Part shown: piece by piece, positions 30,884-37,921 of the stretch
Position numbering within the stretch: position 1 is the stretch's first letter
How the letters are laid out: every line of letters begins with the position of its first letter
IMG/VR virus record: IMGVR_UViG_3300044796_000357
Coordinates: 1 to 41,242 of that record
Length of the DNA stretch: 41,242 nt
From: a virus
Reading direction: 5' to 3' (one strand)
The notes under the pieces: model-generated
What the model saw: only the letters and a program-made list of their open reading frames with translations
What the model was told of the DNA's origin: nothing
Database searches by the model: none
Position numbers and translations under genes: made by a program

Positions 30884-31402
30884 ATGGCCGACATCGCGAT
30901 CGCCTACAATCCGACCGCCCGCTGCTGCGACCTGGTCTTCACCGGCCGGGACTTCGCGCTCGATGCCACGCCGGTCTCGGCGCTGCTGATCTCGCTCGGC
31001 AGCGACCGGCGTGCTCGTCTCGACGACGTGCTGCCGGATGCCTATTCGGCGATGAACCCGGCCGGGCCGGCTACGCTGCTGGGGCGCCGCGGCTGGGTCG
31101 GTGACGGTCTCGACAACCAGGCGCGGCTGATCGGCAGTCGGCTCTGGCTGCTGGTGCGCCAGAAAGCGACCGAGGGGGTGCGCAAGAGCGCCGAGCAGAT
31201 CCTGGCCGAGGCGCTCGCCTGGCTCAACAGCGGGCGCGGCCTCGCCCTCGACATCACCGTGCGCTGGTTCAACAAGACGACCCTGGCCTACCGGGTGCGC
31301 GTCGGCAGTTCGACAGTGACGCTACAGCAGACGGTGGGCGGCGCTTTCGCGATTGCAAGCGCAACCGCTGCCGCTTTTCTCGCCGCGCAAGGGTGCGTCT
31401 GA
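30884..31402 (+). CDS. Baseplate wedge protein (Mu gp46 family)
   Basis: 172 residues. gp46/GPW-like: LLISLGSDRRARLDDVLPDA, RRGWVGDGLDNQARLIGSRL (the conserved RGWWGD-type motif), WLLVRQKATEGVRKSAEQIL, EALAWLNSGRGLALDITVRW. The last 20 residues (AFAIASATAAAFLAAQGCV) are the translation of repeat E, so the native C-terminus probably ended near VTLQQTVGG. It is the first gene after the third late-promoter motif. Confidence 0.92.
   Translation: MADIAIAYNPTARCCDLVFTGRDFALDATPVSALLISLGSDRRARLDDVLPDAYSAMNPAGPATLLGRRGWVGDGLDNQARLIGSRLWLLVRQKATEGVRKSAEQILAEALAWLNSGRGLALDITVRWFNKTTLAYRVRVGSSTVTLQQTVGGAFAIASATAAAFLAAQGCV
31342..31401 (+). repeat. Double-hairpin element, copy E (forward)
   Basis: Hairpin 1: GCGATTGC/GCAACCGC (31349-31356, 31361-31368), loop AAGC, 7 of 8 pairs (one A/C mismatch). 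Hairpin 2: CGCGC/GTGCG (31384-31388, 31393-31397), loop AAGG, with one G-U pair. AAGGG lies 10 bases before the gp47 ATG at 31404. Confidence 0.82.
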
Positions 31403-31403
31403 T

Positions 31404-32450
31404 ATGCCCTGGCCCGTTCCGGCGCCGGGCGATATCGCCAGCCGCGCCGCATCGGTGCTGGAAGGCGCGCTGCCCGGCATCGACGCGCGCTCGCCAAACA
31501 ATGTGGCGACCGCCTTCACTCGCGTCACCGAACTCGGGCTGTTCGATCTCTATTTCTACCAGGGCTATCTCGCCGCCGAGCTGATGCCGGACACCGCGGT
31601 CGACACGCTGGCGCGGCACGCCAACATCTGGGGCGTGCCCCAGCTGCAGCCGACGGCCGCCGTCGGCAATGCGGTGTTCGCCGGCACGCCGGCGGCGCCG
31701 ATCCCTCTGGGGCTCACCTTCACCGCGCCGTCGGGCGCCGTGGTGGCGACTTCGGCGAGCGGCACCATCGGCGGCGGCGGCACCGTCACGCTGCCGGTGG
31801 TCGCCACCGTGGCGGGCAGCGCCGGCAACCTGCCGGGCGGCACGGTGCTCACCATCGTCAGCCCGATCGAGGGGCTCAATCCGCAGTCCTGCACGCTCGA
31901 CAGCAACGGCCTCGCCGGCGGCACCGACCTGGAGGCGACCGAGAGCTGGCGTGCTCGCATCCTGGCGTGCATCCGCCAGCCGGCGATGGGCGGCGCCCCG
32001 GCCGACTATGCCACCTGGGCGCAGGAAGTGCTGCCCGGCTGCTACGTGCAGGTGGTGCCGAATGCCACCGGCCTCGGCACCGTTGCCATCTGGATCGCCA
32101 TGCCTGGCCCGGCGGCGGCCTCGCCGGCCGAGGTGACGGAGGCACAGGCCTACATCAACACCGTGCGGCCGGTGACGGCGGCGGCGACGGTGCAGGCGGC
32201 GAGCCTGGTGCCGATCAACGTCACCCTGCACCTGATCCCCGACACGCCGACCATCCGCGCCGCGGCGAGCCAGGCGCTGGCGCTCTCCATTGCGCAGGAC
32301 GCGGCGATCGGCGGCACGATCTATGTCGAGCGGCTCGACACCGCCCTCAGCACCGACGGCGGCTTCGCCTGCGACATGAGCGTGCCCTCGGCCGATGTGG
32401 TGCTGGCCACCGGGCAGATCCCGGTGCTCGGCACGGTGACGTTCGTCTGA
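31404..32450 (+). CDS. Baseplate J-like protein (Mu gp47)
   Basis: 348 residues (Mu gp47 is 360). Features: ALPGIDARSPNNVATAFTRV, YFYQGYLAAELMPDTAVDTL, LARHANIWGVPQ, a central Ig-like stretch (GLTFTAPSGAVVATSASGTI ... AGSAGNLPGGTVLTIVSPIE), GGTDLEATESWRARILACIR and the C-terminal SIAQDAAIGGTIYVERLDTA. Baseplate wedge component. One-base overlap with the gp48-like gene. Confidence 0.93.
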   Translation: MPWPVPAPGDIASRAASVLEGALPGIDARSPNNVATAFTRVTELGLFDLYFYQGYLAAELMPDTAVDTLARHANIWGVPQLQPTAAVGNAVFAGTPAAPIPLGLTFTAPSGAVVATSASGTIGGGGTVTLPVVATVAGSAGNLPGGTVLTIVSPIEGLNPQSCTLDSNGLAGGTDLEATESWRARILACIRQPAMGGAPADYATWAQEVLPGCYVQVVPNATGLGTVAIWIAMPGPAAASPAEVTEAQAYINTVRPVTAAATVQAASLVPINVTLHLIPDTPTIRAAASQALALSIAQDAAIGGTIYVERLDTALSTDGGFACDMSVPSADVVLATGQIPVLGTVTFV

Positions 32451-33046
32451 TGCGCACGCCGCAACAGGTCCAGTCCGAGCTGCTCGACGTCTCGCCGCTG
32501 GGCTGGGCGTGGAACCACGATCCGGCCGGCCTGTGGGCGACGGCGCTGCTGCCGATCGCCAACGAGATCTCGCTGGTCGAGGGCTCCGGCGAGGCGATGC
32601 TGCTGGAAGTCGACCCGCGCAACGCGGTGAACCTGCTGCCGGACTATGAACGCGTGCTTGGGCCGGACCCGTCCGGCGCCGCACCGCCGACGGCGCTGGC
32701 CGACCGGCAGGCGCTGGCCTACCAGCGCTGGACGGCGCGCGGTGGCCAGTCGATCGCCTTTTTCACCGCGCTGGCCGCCGCCCGCGGCATCGCCATTACC
32801 ATCACCGAGCACCCGGTGCCGCAATGCGGCGGCGTGGTCTGCGGTGGCGCGGCCTGCGGGGCGAGCCCGACGCAGTTCTACTGGACGGTCAACGTGCCGC
32901 TCGACCGGCTGACGCCGGCGCAGTGCGGCGGCGTGGTCTGCGGCGCGGCGGCCTGCGGCGGCACGGTCGAGCCCACCGGGCTTGAGGCGCTCTTCCGCCT
33001 CTACCAGCCGGCGCACACGCAAGTCCTGTTCAATTACACCGGCTGA
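32450..33046 (+). CDS. Tail protein (Mu gp48, DUF2313/YmfQ family)
   Basis: 198 residues. N-terminus RTPQQVQSELLDVSPLGWAW, EGSGEAMLLEVDPRNAVNLL and PDYERVLGPDP follow the DUF2313 pattern (L.D..P..A...LLP.WE...GL). It holds two Cys-rich boxes, CGGVVCGGAACG and CGGVVCGAAACGG, coded by similar DNA (32824-32858 and 32924-32958), an internal duplication that could bind metal or disulphide-bond at the baseplate rim. Confidence 0.88.
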   Translation: MRTPQQVQSELLDVSPLGWAWNHDPAGLWATALLPIANEISLVEGSGEAMLLEVDPRNAVNLLPDYERVLGPDPSGAAPPTALADRQALAYQRWTARGGQSIAFFTALAAARGIAITITEHPVPQCGGVVCGGAACGASPTQFYWTVNVPLDRLTPAQCGGVVCGAAACGGTVEPTGLEALFRLYQPAHTQVLFNYTG

Positions 33047-33054
33047 GGAACCCC

Positions 33055-33900
33055 ATGGATCGCACGACAGCGGCCAACTACGTCACCGTCTCTGGCAAGC
33101 GGCAGTTCATCGACGTCAACCCGGCGACCTCGACGCCCGGCACCGAGATGACGGCCGAGGACTGGAACCAGTGGATGGAGGAGCTGCTCGGGCCGATCGA
33201 GGGCACCGGGATCGTGCCATCGAGCAGCAACGTCAAGCAGCTCTGGCAGGCGCTGAAGCGGATCGCCGGCGGCAATGTCGGCGCGGTGGTCACAGCGAGC
33301 GAGACGCTGACCGCCGACAATGCCGGCCTGGTGGTGGTCAACGCCACCAGCGGCAACATCGTGCTCACCCTGCCGCTCTCGGACTCGGCCGGCGGCGTGC
33401 CGTTCAACTTCCACATCGCGCGCATCGACAGCGCGCCGGCCAACACGGTGACGCTCGCCTTCGCCGGCACGGACGGGATGCTGGTCAGCGGCATGCCGGC
33501 GACACTGGCGCCCGGCCAGGTCCTGCATGCCGGTGCCTCGGGCGGCACCACATGGCTGTCCTGGCTGGAGACGCAGACCGGTTCGGCCGACCTGGTGACC
33601 ACCGCGGGCTGGGAGAAGCGGCCGACCGGGCTGATCGAGCAATGGGCGCAGGGCCTCTCGACGACGGGCAACGGCGATACGGTCAGCTTCCCGATCGCCT
33701 TCCCCACCGCCTGCGCCGGCGTGGTGCTGAGCGAGCGCAACGCGAGCGGCGGCTGGGTCGGCACGACGGGCGCGACGCTCTACGGCGCCAGCGGCGCAAC
33801 GGCGAGCGGCTTCACGCTCTTCGCCCGCGGCATCAGCGCGACCGGCGCGAATGGGCCGCAGGGCGGGATCTCCTACTTCTACCGCGCGCTGGGGTGGTGA
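33055..33900 (+). CDS. Tail fibre protein with gp53-like C-terminal domain
   Basis: 281 residues. The N-terminal part (MDRTTAANYVTVSGKRQFID ... TAEDWNQWMEELLGPIEGTG) looks like the baseplate-binding region of short tail fibres; the middle (LTADNAGLVVVNATSGNIVL) is a phage-tail beta domain; the end (WEKRPTGLIEQWAQG ... VSFPIAFPTACAGVVLSE ... FYRALGW) matches the gp53-like fibre tip domain used for receptor binding. First gene of the host-range block. Confidence 0.85.
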   Translation: MDRTTAANYVTVSGKRQFIDVNPATSTPGTEMTAEDWNQWMEELLGPIEGTGIVPSSSNVKQLWQALKRIAGGNVGAVVTASETLTADNAGLVVVNATSGNIVLTLPLSDSAGGVPFNFHIARIDSAPANTVTLAFAGTDGMLVSGMPATLAPGQVLHAGASGGTTWLSWLETQTGSADLVTTAGWEKRPTGLIEQWAQGLSTTGNGDTVSFPIAFPTACAGVVLSERNASGGWVGTTGATLYGASGATASGFTLFARGISATGANGPQGGISYFYRALGW

Positions 33901-33901
33901 C

Positions 33902-34231
33902 ATGCAAACCCGTCCCGTCCAGCAGACCCGGCTCAAGCAGGGCGCCTCGCTGGCGCTAACCGTCGCTTTCTTCGACGACTACGGCAACCCGCTCGATCTC
34001 ACCGGCGCCACCGTGGCCTGCCAGGTGCGCGACCCCACCAACCTGCTGGTGGCGACCCCGACGCTGGCGGTGACCCCGACCGCCGGCACCGTGGCGCTGT
34101 CGGTGCCCGACACTTCGGCCTGGCCGATCGGCCTGCTGCGCTGCGACGTGCGGCTGTCGATCGCGGGGACGACGAACTTCTCCGACACCTTCGGCATCCT
34201 GATCGAGCCGGCGGTGACGGTGACGACATGA
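33902..34231 (+). CDS. Small beta-rich tail/fibre accessory protein
   Basis: 109 residues. RLKQGASLALTVAFFDDYGN, PLDLTGATVACQVRDPTNLL and a D.....F.I.I.P ending resemble the BppU-type N-terminal Ig-like domain that attaches receptor-binding proteins to baseplates. It lies between the fibre and the tailspike, starting 1 base after the fibre stop and overlapping the tailspike ATG by four bases. Confidence 0.65.
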   Translation: MQTRPVQQTRLKQGASLALTVAFFDDYGNPLDLTGATVACQVRDPTNLLVATPTLAVTPTAGTVALSVPDTSAWPIGLLRCDVRLSIAGTTNFSDTFGILIEPAVTVTT

Positions 34232-37200
34232 GGATCTCGGTCGGCCAGACCCCGGCGACCCTGCCGCACGGTATCCCCGGCGGCCTGAACGAGTATGCCG
34301 CAGTCGAGGCGTTCGGCGCCGTGGGCGACGGCGTGACCGACGACACGGCAGCCCTCAACGCCGCCATCGCTTCCGGCCGGCCGCTGCTGTTCGGCCCGCG
34401 CACCTACTGCGTCTCGGGCCAGTGGACCATCGCCGCCTCGGTGGTGATGCTCGGTGCGCCGGGGCAGACGACGATCAAGCGCCTCACCCAAACCGGCGGC
34501 GCCTTCATCGCCTTCCAGGGTGCCAGCTTCATCGCCGAGGGCATCATCTTCGACGCCAACGGTGCCAGCATCGCCGTCGACAGCTGGGGCGTGCTGATCC
34601 AGAGCGCCTGCACCTACACCGACCTGCTGCGCTGCCGCTTCCTCAACGCCTTCGGTCCGACGCTGGGCTACGGCCTGGTGATCCAGGCCTCGGACCCGGC
34701 GATCTGCCGGCACTCCATCCGCGCCTGCGAATTCACCGGCAATACCCTCGACGGCATCTGGGTGCAGGCGGTGCGCGGCGTCGAGGTGCTCGGCTGCATC
34801 AGCCACGACAACGGCCGCTACGGCATCAACGTCGATTTCAACGACCCGACCTTCACCCAGAAGGTGCATGTCGGCACGGTGCTGGGCTGCCGGGCGTGGA
34901 ACAACCAGCGCGGCATCAACATCGGCAATTTCGACGCGACCAACCTGGTGCCGGCGACCTGGGGCACCGCCAACCCCGACGTGATCAGCTTCTCGGCGGT
35001 GAACAACGTCGTCCACGACAACACCATCTACGGCATCGCCGCCTCCGGCACCGGCCTGCTGATCTCCGACAACGTTCTCGAGAACAATGGCGCGACGCTG
35101 AACGGCGCGGGCATTCTTGCCAACGTCTCGGACAGCACGGTTCGGGACAACGTCGTGCGCGGCAGCTCCACCTTCGGCATCGACGCCGGCGGCTCGGTGG
35201 GGGCCGACCTCACCGGCAACACGGTGGACGGCGCCTTCTCGACCGCGATCAACCCGGGCGGCAGCGTCAACACGCGGGTGCGCGGCAACACTTTGCGCAA
35301 CTTCGCCAATGCCGCCGTGCAGGTGCAGAACGTCGAGACCGACGGCAACGGCAACGCCTTCCCCACCGCCTGCGTCGGGCTCTCGATCGAGAGCAACGAC
35401 ATCGAGATCTCGGGCACCACGGCGCTCGGCGTGGTGGTGCTGGACGGCGCGCAGTGCGTGCTGGTGGCGGGCAACCGCTTCGTCGGCAGCGGGGGCGCCA
35501 TTGCCGCGCAGTGCCTGCAGGCGAGCACAGATGGCGTGCTGATCGGTGGCAACCTGTTCAACACGCTGCCGCGCTTCACGGCCAACCCGACGGAGCTGGG
35601 CGGTTCCAACAGCCTGGTCTTCCCGGACATGGCCGACGAGCTGCTGATCGGCGCGGCCTCGGCCTCGGTGCAGGCGATGCTGTCGAGCTTCCAGGCGGCG
35701 AGCCTCGGCCAGGTCGCCTTCATCAAGGTGACCGCCGGCGGCAGCGGCTACACCACGGCGACGGTGGCGATCGGCGGCACCGGCAGCGGCGCGGCGGCGA
35801 CGGCGCTGATCTTCGGCGGCGCGGTGATCGGCGTGATGATGACCGCGCGCGGCAGCGGCTACGGCCCGCTCGGCACCGTGGTGCCGGTGACCATCAGCGG
35901 CAATGGCAGCGGGGCAACAGCGAGCGCGATCGCCGGCATCCCGGTGCCGGACGGCCGGCGGCTGCGCATCCAGTGCGGCGTCGCGGTCACCTTCGCCTAC
36001 GCCAGCAGCCTGCCGCTGCAGGACAATCCGTCCAGCGCGGATCTCGCCATCGCCGCCCGCTCGGTCGTCGAGTGGGAGGGCATCGCCGGCGCCTGGCGTC
36101 TCGGCTCGGCGGGCGGTGCAGGCGGGGGCGGCGGGTCCTACACGCTGCCGGCGGCGACGGGGTCGACGCTCGGCGGTGTGGTGGTCGGCGGCAATATCAG
36201 CAACAGCGGCGGCACCATCAGCCTGACTGGCGCCAACGTGACGGCGGCGCTCGGCCTCGCGCCGGTGAGCGCGGCCGGGGCGGCGGCGGCAGCGCCGGTG
36301 CAGAGCGTCGCCGGGCGCACCGGCGCGGTGACGCTGAGCCATTCGGACCTGACCGACTGGGCGAGCGCGACGGCTGCCTTCACCTACACGCTGCCGGCGG
36401 CAACGGGGTCGGTCCTCGGCGGCGTGGTGGTCGGCGGCAACATCAGCAACAGCGGCGGCACCATCAGCCTGACCGGCGCCAACGTGACGGCGGCACTCGG
36501 CCTCACGCCGGTAAGCGCGGCCGGGGCGGCGGCGGCAGCGCCGGTGCAGAGCGTCGCCGGGCGCACCGGCGCGGTGACGCTGACGCACAGCGACATCACG
36601 GACTGGGCCAGCTCGATGGGGACCGGCCCGGTCACCGGCAGCGCGCCGACGCGGGTGCAGGCGACCTATCTGCGAAACACCGGCGGGGCGACGAACAACC
36701 TGGTGCTCGGCACGGCGCCAACGCCGGGCAACCTGCTGGTGGCCATGCTGTCCGGCTACGCCGGCTCAGGTTCGCAGCCGACCACGCTGACCGGCTGGAA
36801 GTATCAGGGCGAGGCGACGGCGACGAACAACGTCTGCTCGGTGTGGACCCGCGTGGTGCAGAGCGGCGACGGCACCACCTGGAACTTCACGCAGAGCAAC
36901 AATGGCTTGCTGGCGCTGTTCGAGTACTCCGGCTGGACGTCCGTCTCGATCAACACCGGCAACCCGGTGGTTGGCACCAACACCCAGACGTCGCTGGCGT
37001 TCGGCGGCGGCGGCCAGCCCTATTGCGACCATCTGCTGATGATGGAGAACGACAGCATCGTCGCCTTCTCCGTCAACACTACATTGTCGCCCGAGCTGGT
37101 GATGCTCGACGCGCCAGCCGACGGCAACAACCACGGCGCCTTCATCGGCTCGCTGCCGGGCTCCTACACCGGCGTGGTCACCGTCAATCAGTCGGCCACA

Positions 37201-37536
37201 CCGGTGAACGCCGTCTACGCCGCTGTGACCATCTGGGGGCAGATCGGCGCCGGCACGCTCGGGCTGCCGGTTTCCACCACCTACACCGCCTCCGGCGCCA
37301 TTGCGGTGACCGATGCCATCTCGCTGGTGAACGCCGCCAGCGCGGTGACGATGACGCTGGGCGCCGGCGCCACCGATGGCCACGTGCTCGTCGTCAAGCG
37401 CTTCGGCGCCGGCGCGGTGACACTGACGGGGACGATCGACGGCAGCTCCACCACCATCAACATGAACTCGGCCTCGGTGAAGGAGGGCGCCATGCTCGCC
37501 TGGAACGCGGCGAATTCGACCTGGCTGCTGACGTAG
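34228..37536 (+). CDS. Tailspike with right-handed beta-helix domain
   Basis: 1102 residues. EYAAVEAFGAVGDGVTDDTA (about 24-43) is the classic opening of pectate-lyase-type beta-helix tailspikes, followed by LLFGPRTYCVSGQWTI and many parallel beta-helix rungs to about residue 470 (NTLDGIWVQAVRGVEVLGC, NVVHDNTIYGIAASGTGLLI, DNVLENNGATLNGAGILANV). Then a Gly-rich module (about 490-570), two nearly identical 82-residue repeats (36139-36384 and 36385-36627) with SVAGRTGAVTL, and a unique C-terminal domain (about 810-1102) with NLLVAMLSGYAGSG and a final LAWNAANSTWLLT. The beta-helix probably binds or cuts surface polysaccharide; no catalytic residues can be assigned. Confidence 0.88.
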   Translation: MRISVGQTPATLPHGIPGGLNEYAAVEAFGAVGDGVTDDTAALNAAIASGRPLLFGPRTYCVSGQWTIAASVVMLGAPGQTTIKRLTQTGGAFIAFQGASFIAEGIIFDANGASIAVDSWGVLIQSACTYTDLLRCRFLNAFGPTLGYGLVIQASDPAICRHSIRACEFTGNTLDGIWVQAVRGVEVLGCISHDNGRYGINVDFNDPTFTQKVHVGTVLGCRAWNNQRGINIGNFDATNLVPATWGTANPDVISFSAVNNVVHDNTIYGIAASGTGLLISDNVLENNGATLNGAGILANVSDSTVRDNVVRGSSTFGIDAGGSVGADLTGNTVDGAFSTAINPGGSVNTRVRGNTLRNFANAAVQVQNVETDGNGNAFPTACVGLSIESNDIEISGTTALGVVVLDGAQCVLVAGNRFVGSGGAIAAQCLQASTDGVLIGGNLFNTLPRFTANPTELGGSNSLVFPDMADELLIGAASASVQAMLSSFQAASLGQVAFIKVTAGGSGYTTATVAIGGTGSGAAATALIFGGAVIGVMMTARGSGYGPLGTVVPVTISGNGSGATASAIAGIPVPDGRRLRIQCGVAVTFAYASSLPLQDNPSSADLAIAARSVVEWEGIAGAWRLGSAGGAGGGGGSYTLPAATGSTLGGVVVGGNISNSGGTISLTGANVTAALGLAPVSAAGAAAAAPVQSVAGRTGAVTLSHSDLTDWASATAAFTYTLPAATGSVLGGVVVGGNISNSGGTISLTGANVTAALGLTPVSAAGAAAAAPVQSVAGRTGAVTLTHSDITDWASSMGTGPVTGSAPTRVQATYLRNTGGATNNLVLGTAPTPGNLLVAMLSGYAGSGSQPTTLTGWKYQGEATATNNVCSVWTRVVQSGDGTTWNFTQSNNGLLALFEYSGWTSVSINTGNPVVGTNTQTSLAFGGGGQPYCDHLLMMENDSIVAFSVNTTLSPELVMLDAPADGNNHGAFIGSLPGSYTGVVTVNQSATPVNAVYAAVTIWGQIGAGTLGLPVSTTYTASGAIAVTDAISLVNAASAVTMTLGAGATDGHVLVVKRFGAGAVTLTGTIDGSSTTINMNSASVKEGAMLAWNAANSTWLLT
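36139..36627 (+). repeat. Tandem 246-base repeat inside the tailspike gene
   Basis: Two adjacent units beginning at 36139 and 36385, in frame (82 codons), both running from YTLPAATGS through GGVVVGGNISNSGGTISLTG, APVQSVAGRTGAVTL to the D.TDWAS ending. Differences are few and mostly silent, so the duplication is recent or kept uniform by recombination. It can change fibre length. Confidence 0.9.
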
Positions 37537-37546
37537 GAGCCCGCGC

Positions 37547-37849
37547 ATGACCCTGTTCGCCAACAACCCCAACACCGGCATCGGCGCGCTGACCGCGGTG
37601 CCGGCGGCAAGCTCCAACGGCACCGCGCTGGGCACGATGCCGACGGGCGCGGTCGGAACACGGCTCTATCTGGCCAGCGGTGACAGCGTCACCTTCACCA
37701 TTGCCACCAGCGCGCCGAGCAGCCCGCCGTCGGCCACCTTCACCGTCTCGGGCAGCACCACCGGGCCGAACTGGGACGAGGCGCTCGCCGGCGGCGCCAT
37801 GATCTATGTGACCGCGACTGCAGGCTCACCGCACTTCCGATGGTTCTGA
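37547..37849 (+). CDS. Small hypothetical tail protein
   Basis: 100 residues, beta-rich and Ser/Thr/Ala-rich (MPTGAVGTRLYLASGDSVTF, TFTVSGSTTGPNWDEALAGG, TATAGSPHFRWF). No family recognised. It lies between the two large receptor-interaction genes and is followed by repeat H, so it may be a fibre cap or trimerisation helper, by position only. Confidence 0.55.
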   Translation: MTLFANNPNTGIGALTAVPAASSNGTALGTMPTGAVGTRLYLASGDSVTFTIATSAPSSPPSATFTVSGSTTGPNWDEALAGGAMIYVTATAGSPHFRWF

Positions 37850-37857
37850 GGTGACAG

Positions 37858-37921
37858 CGCTCTCGCGGGTCGAAGGCGACCCGCTGCCGCTTGGCTCGCC
37901 AAATCCTGAGGGGATTTGTCT
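37858..37921 (+). repeat. Double-hairpin element, copy H (forward)
   Basis: Hairpin 1: GCGGGTCG/CGACCCGC (37865-37872, 37877-37884), AAGG loop. Hairpin 2: CAAATCC/GGATTTG (37900-37906, 37912-37918), loop TGAGG, with a stem unlike any other copy. GAGGGG lies 7 bases before the GTG start at 37922. Wholly intergenic. Confidence 0.88.

Noticed and set aside
34422-37550. 1042-codon open frame in another frame of the tailspike gene
   Set aside because: Arg/Gln/His-rich shadow of the real frame with no recognisable domain.
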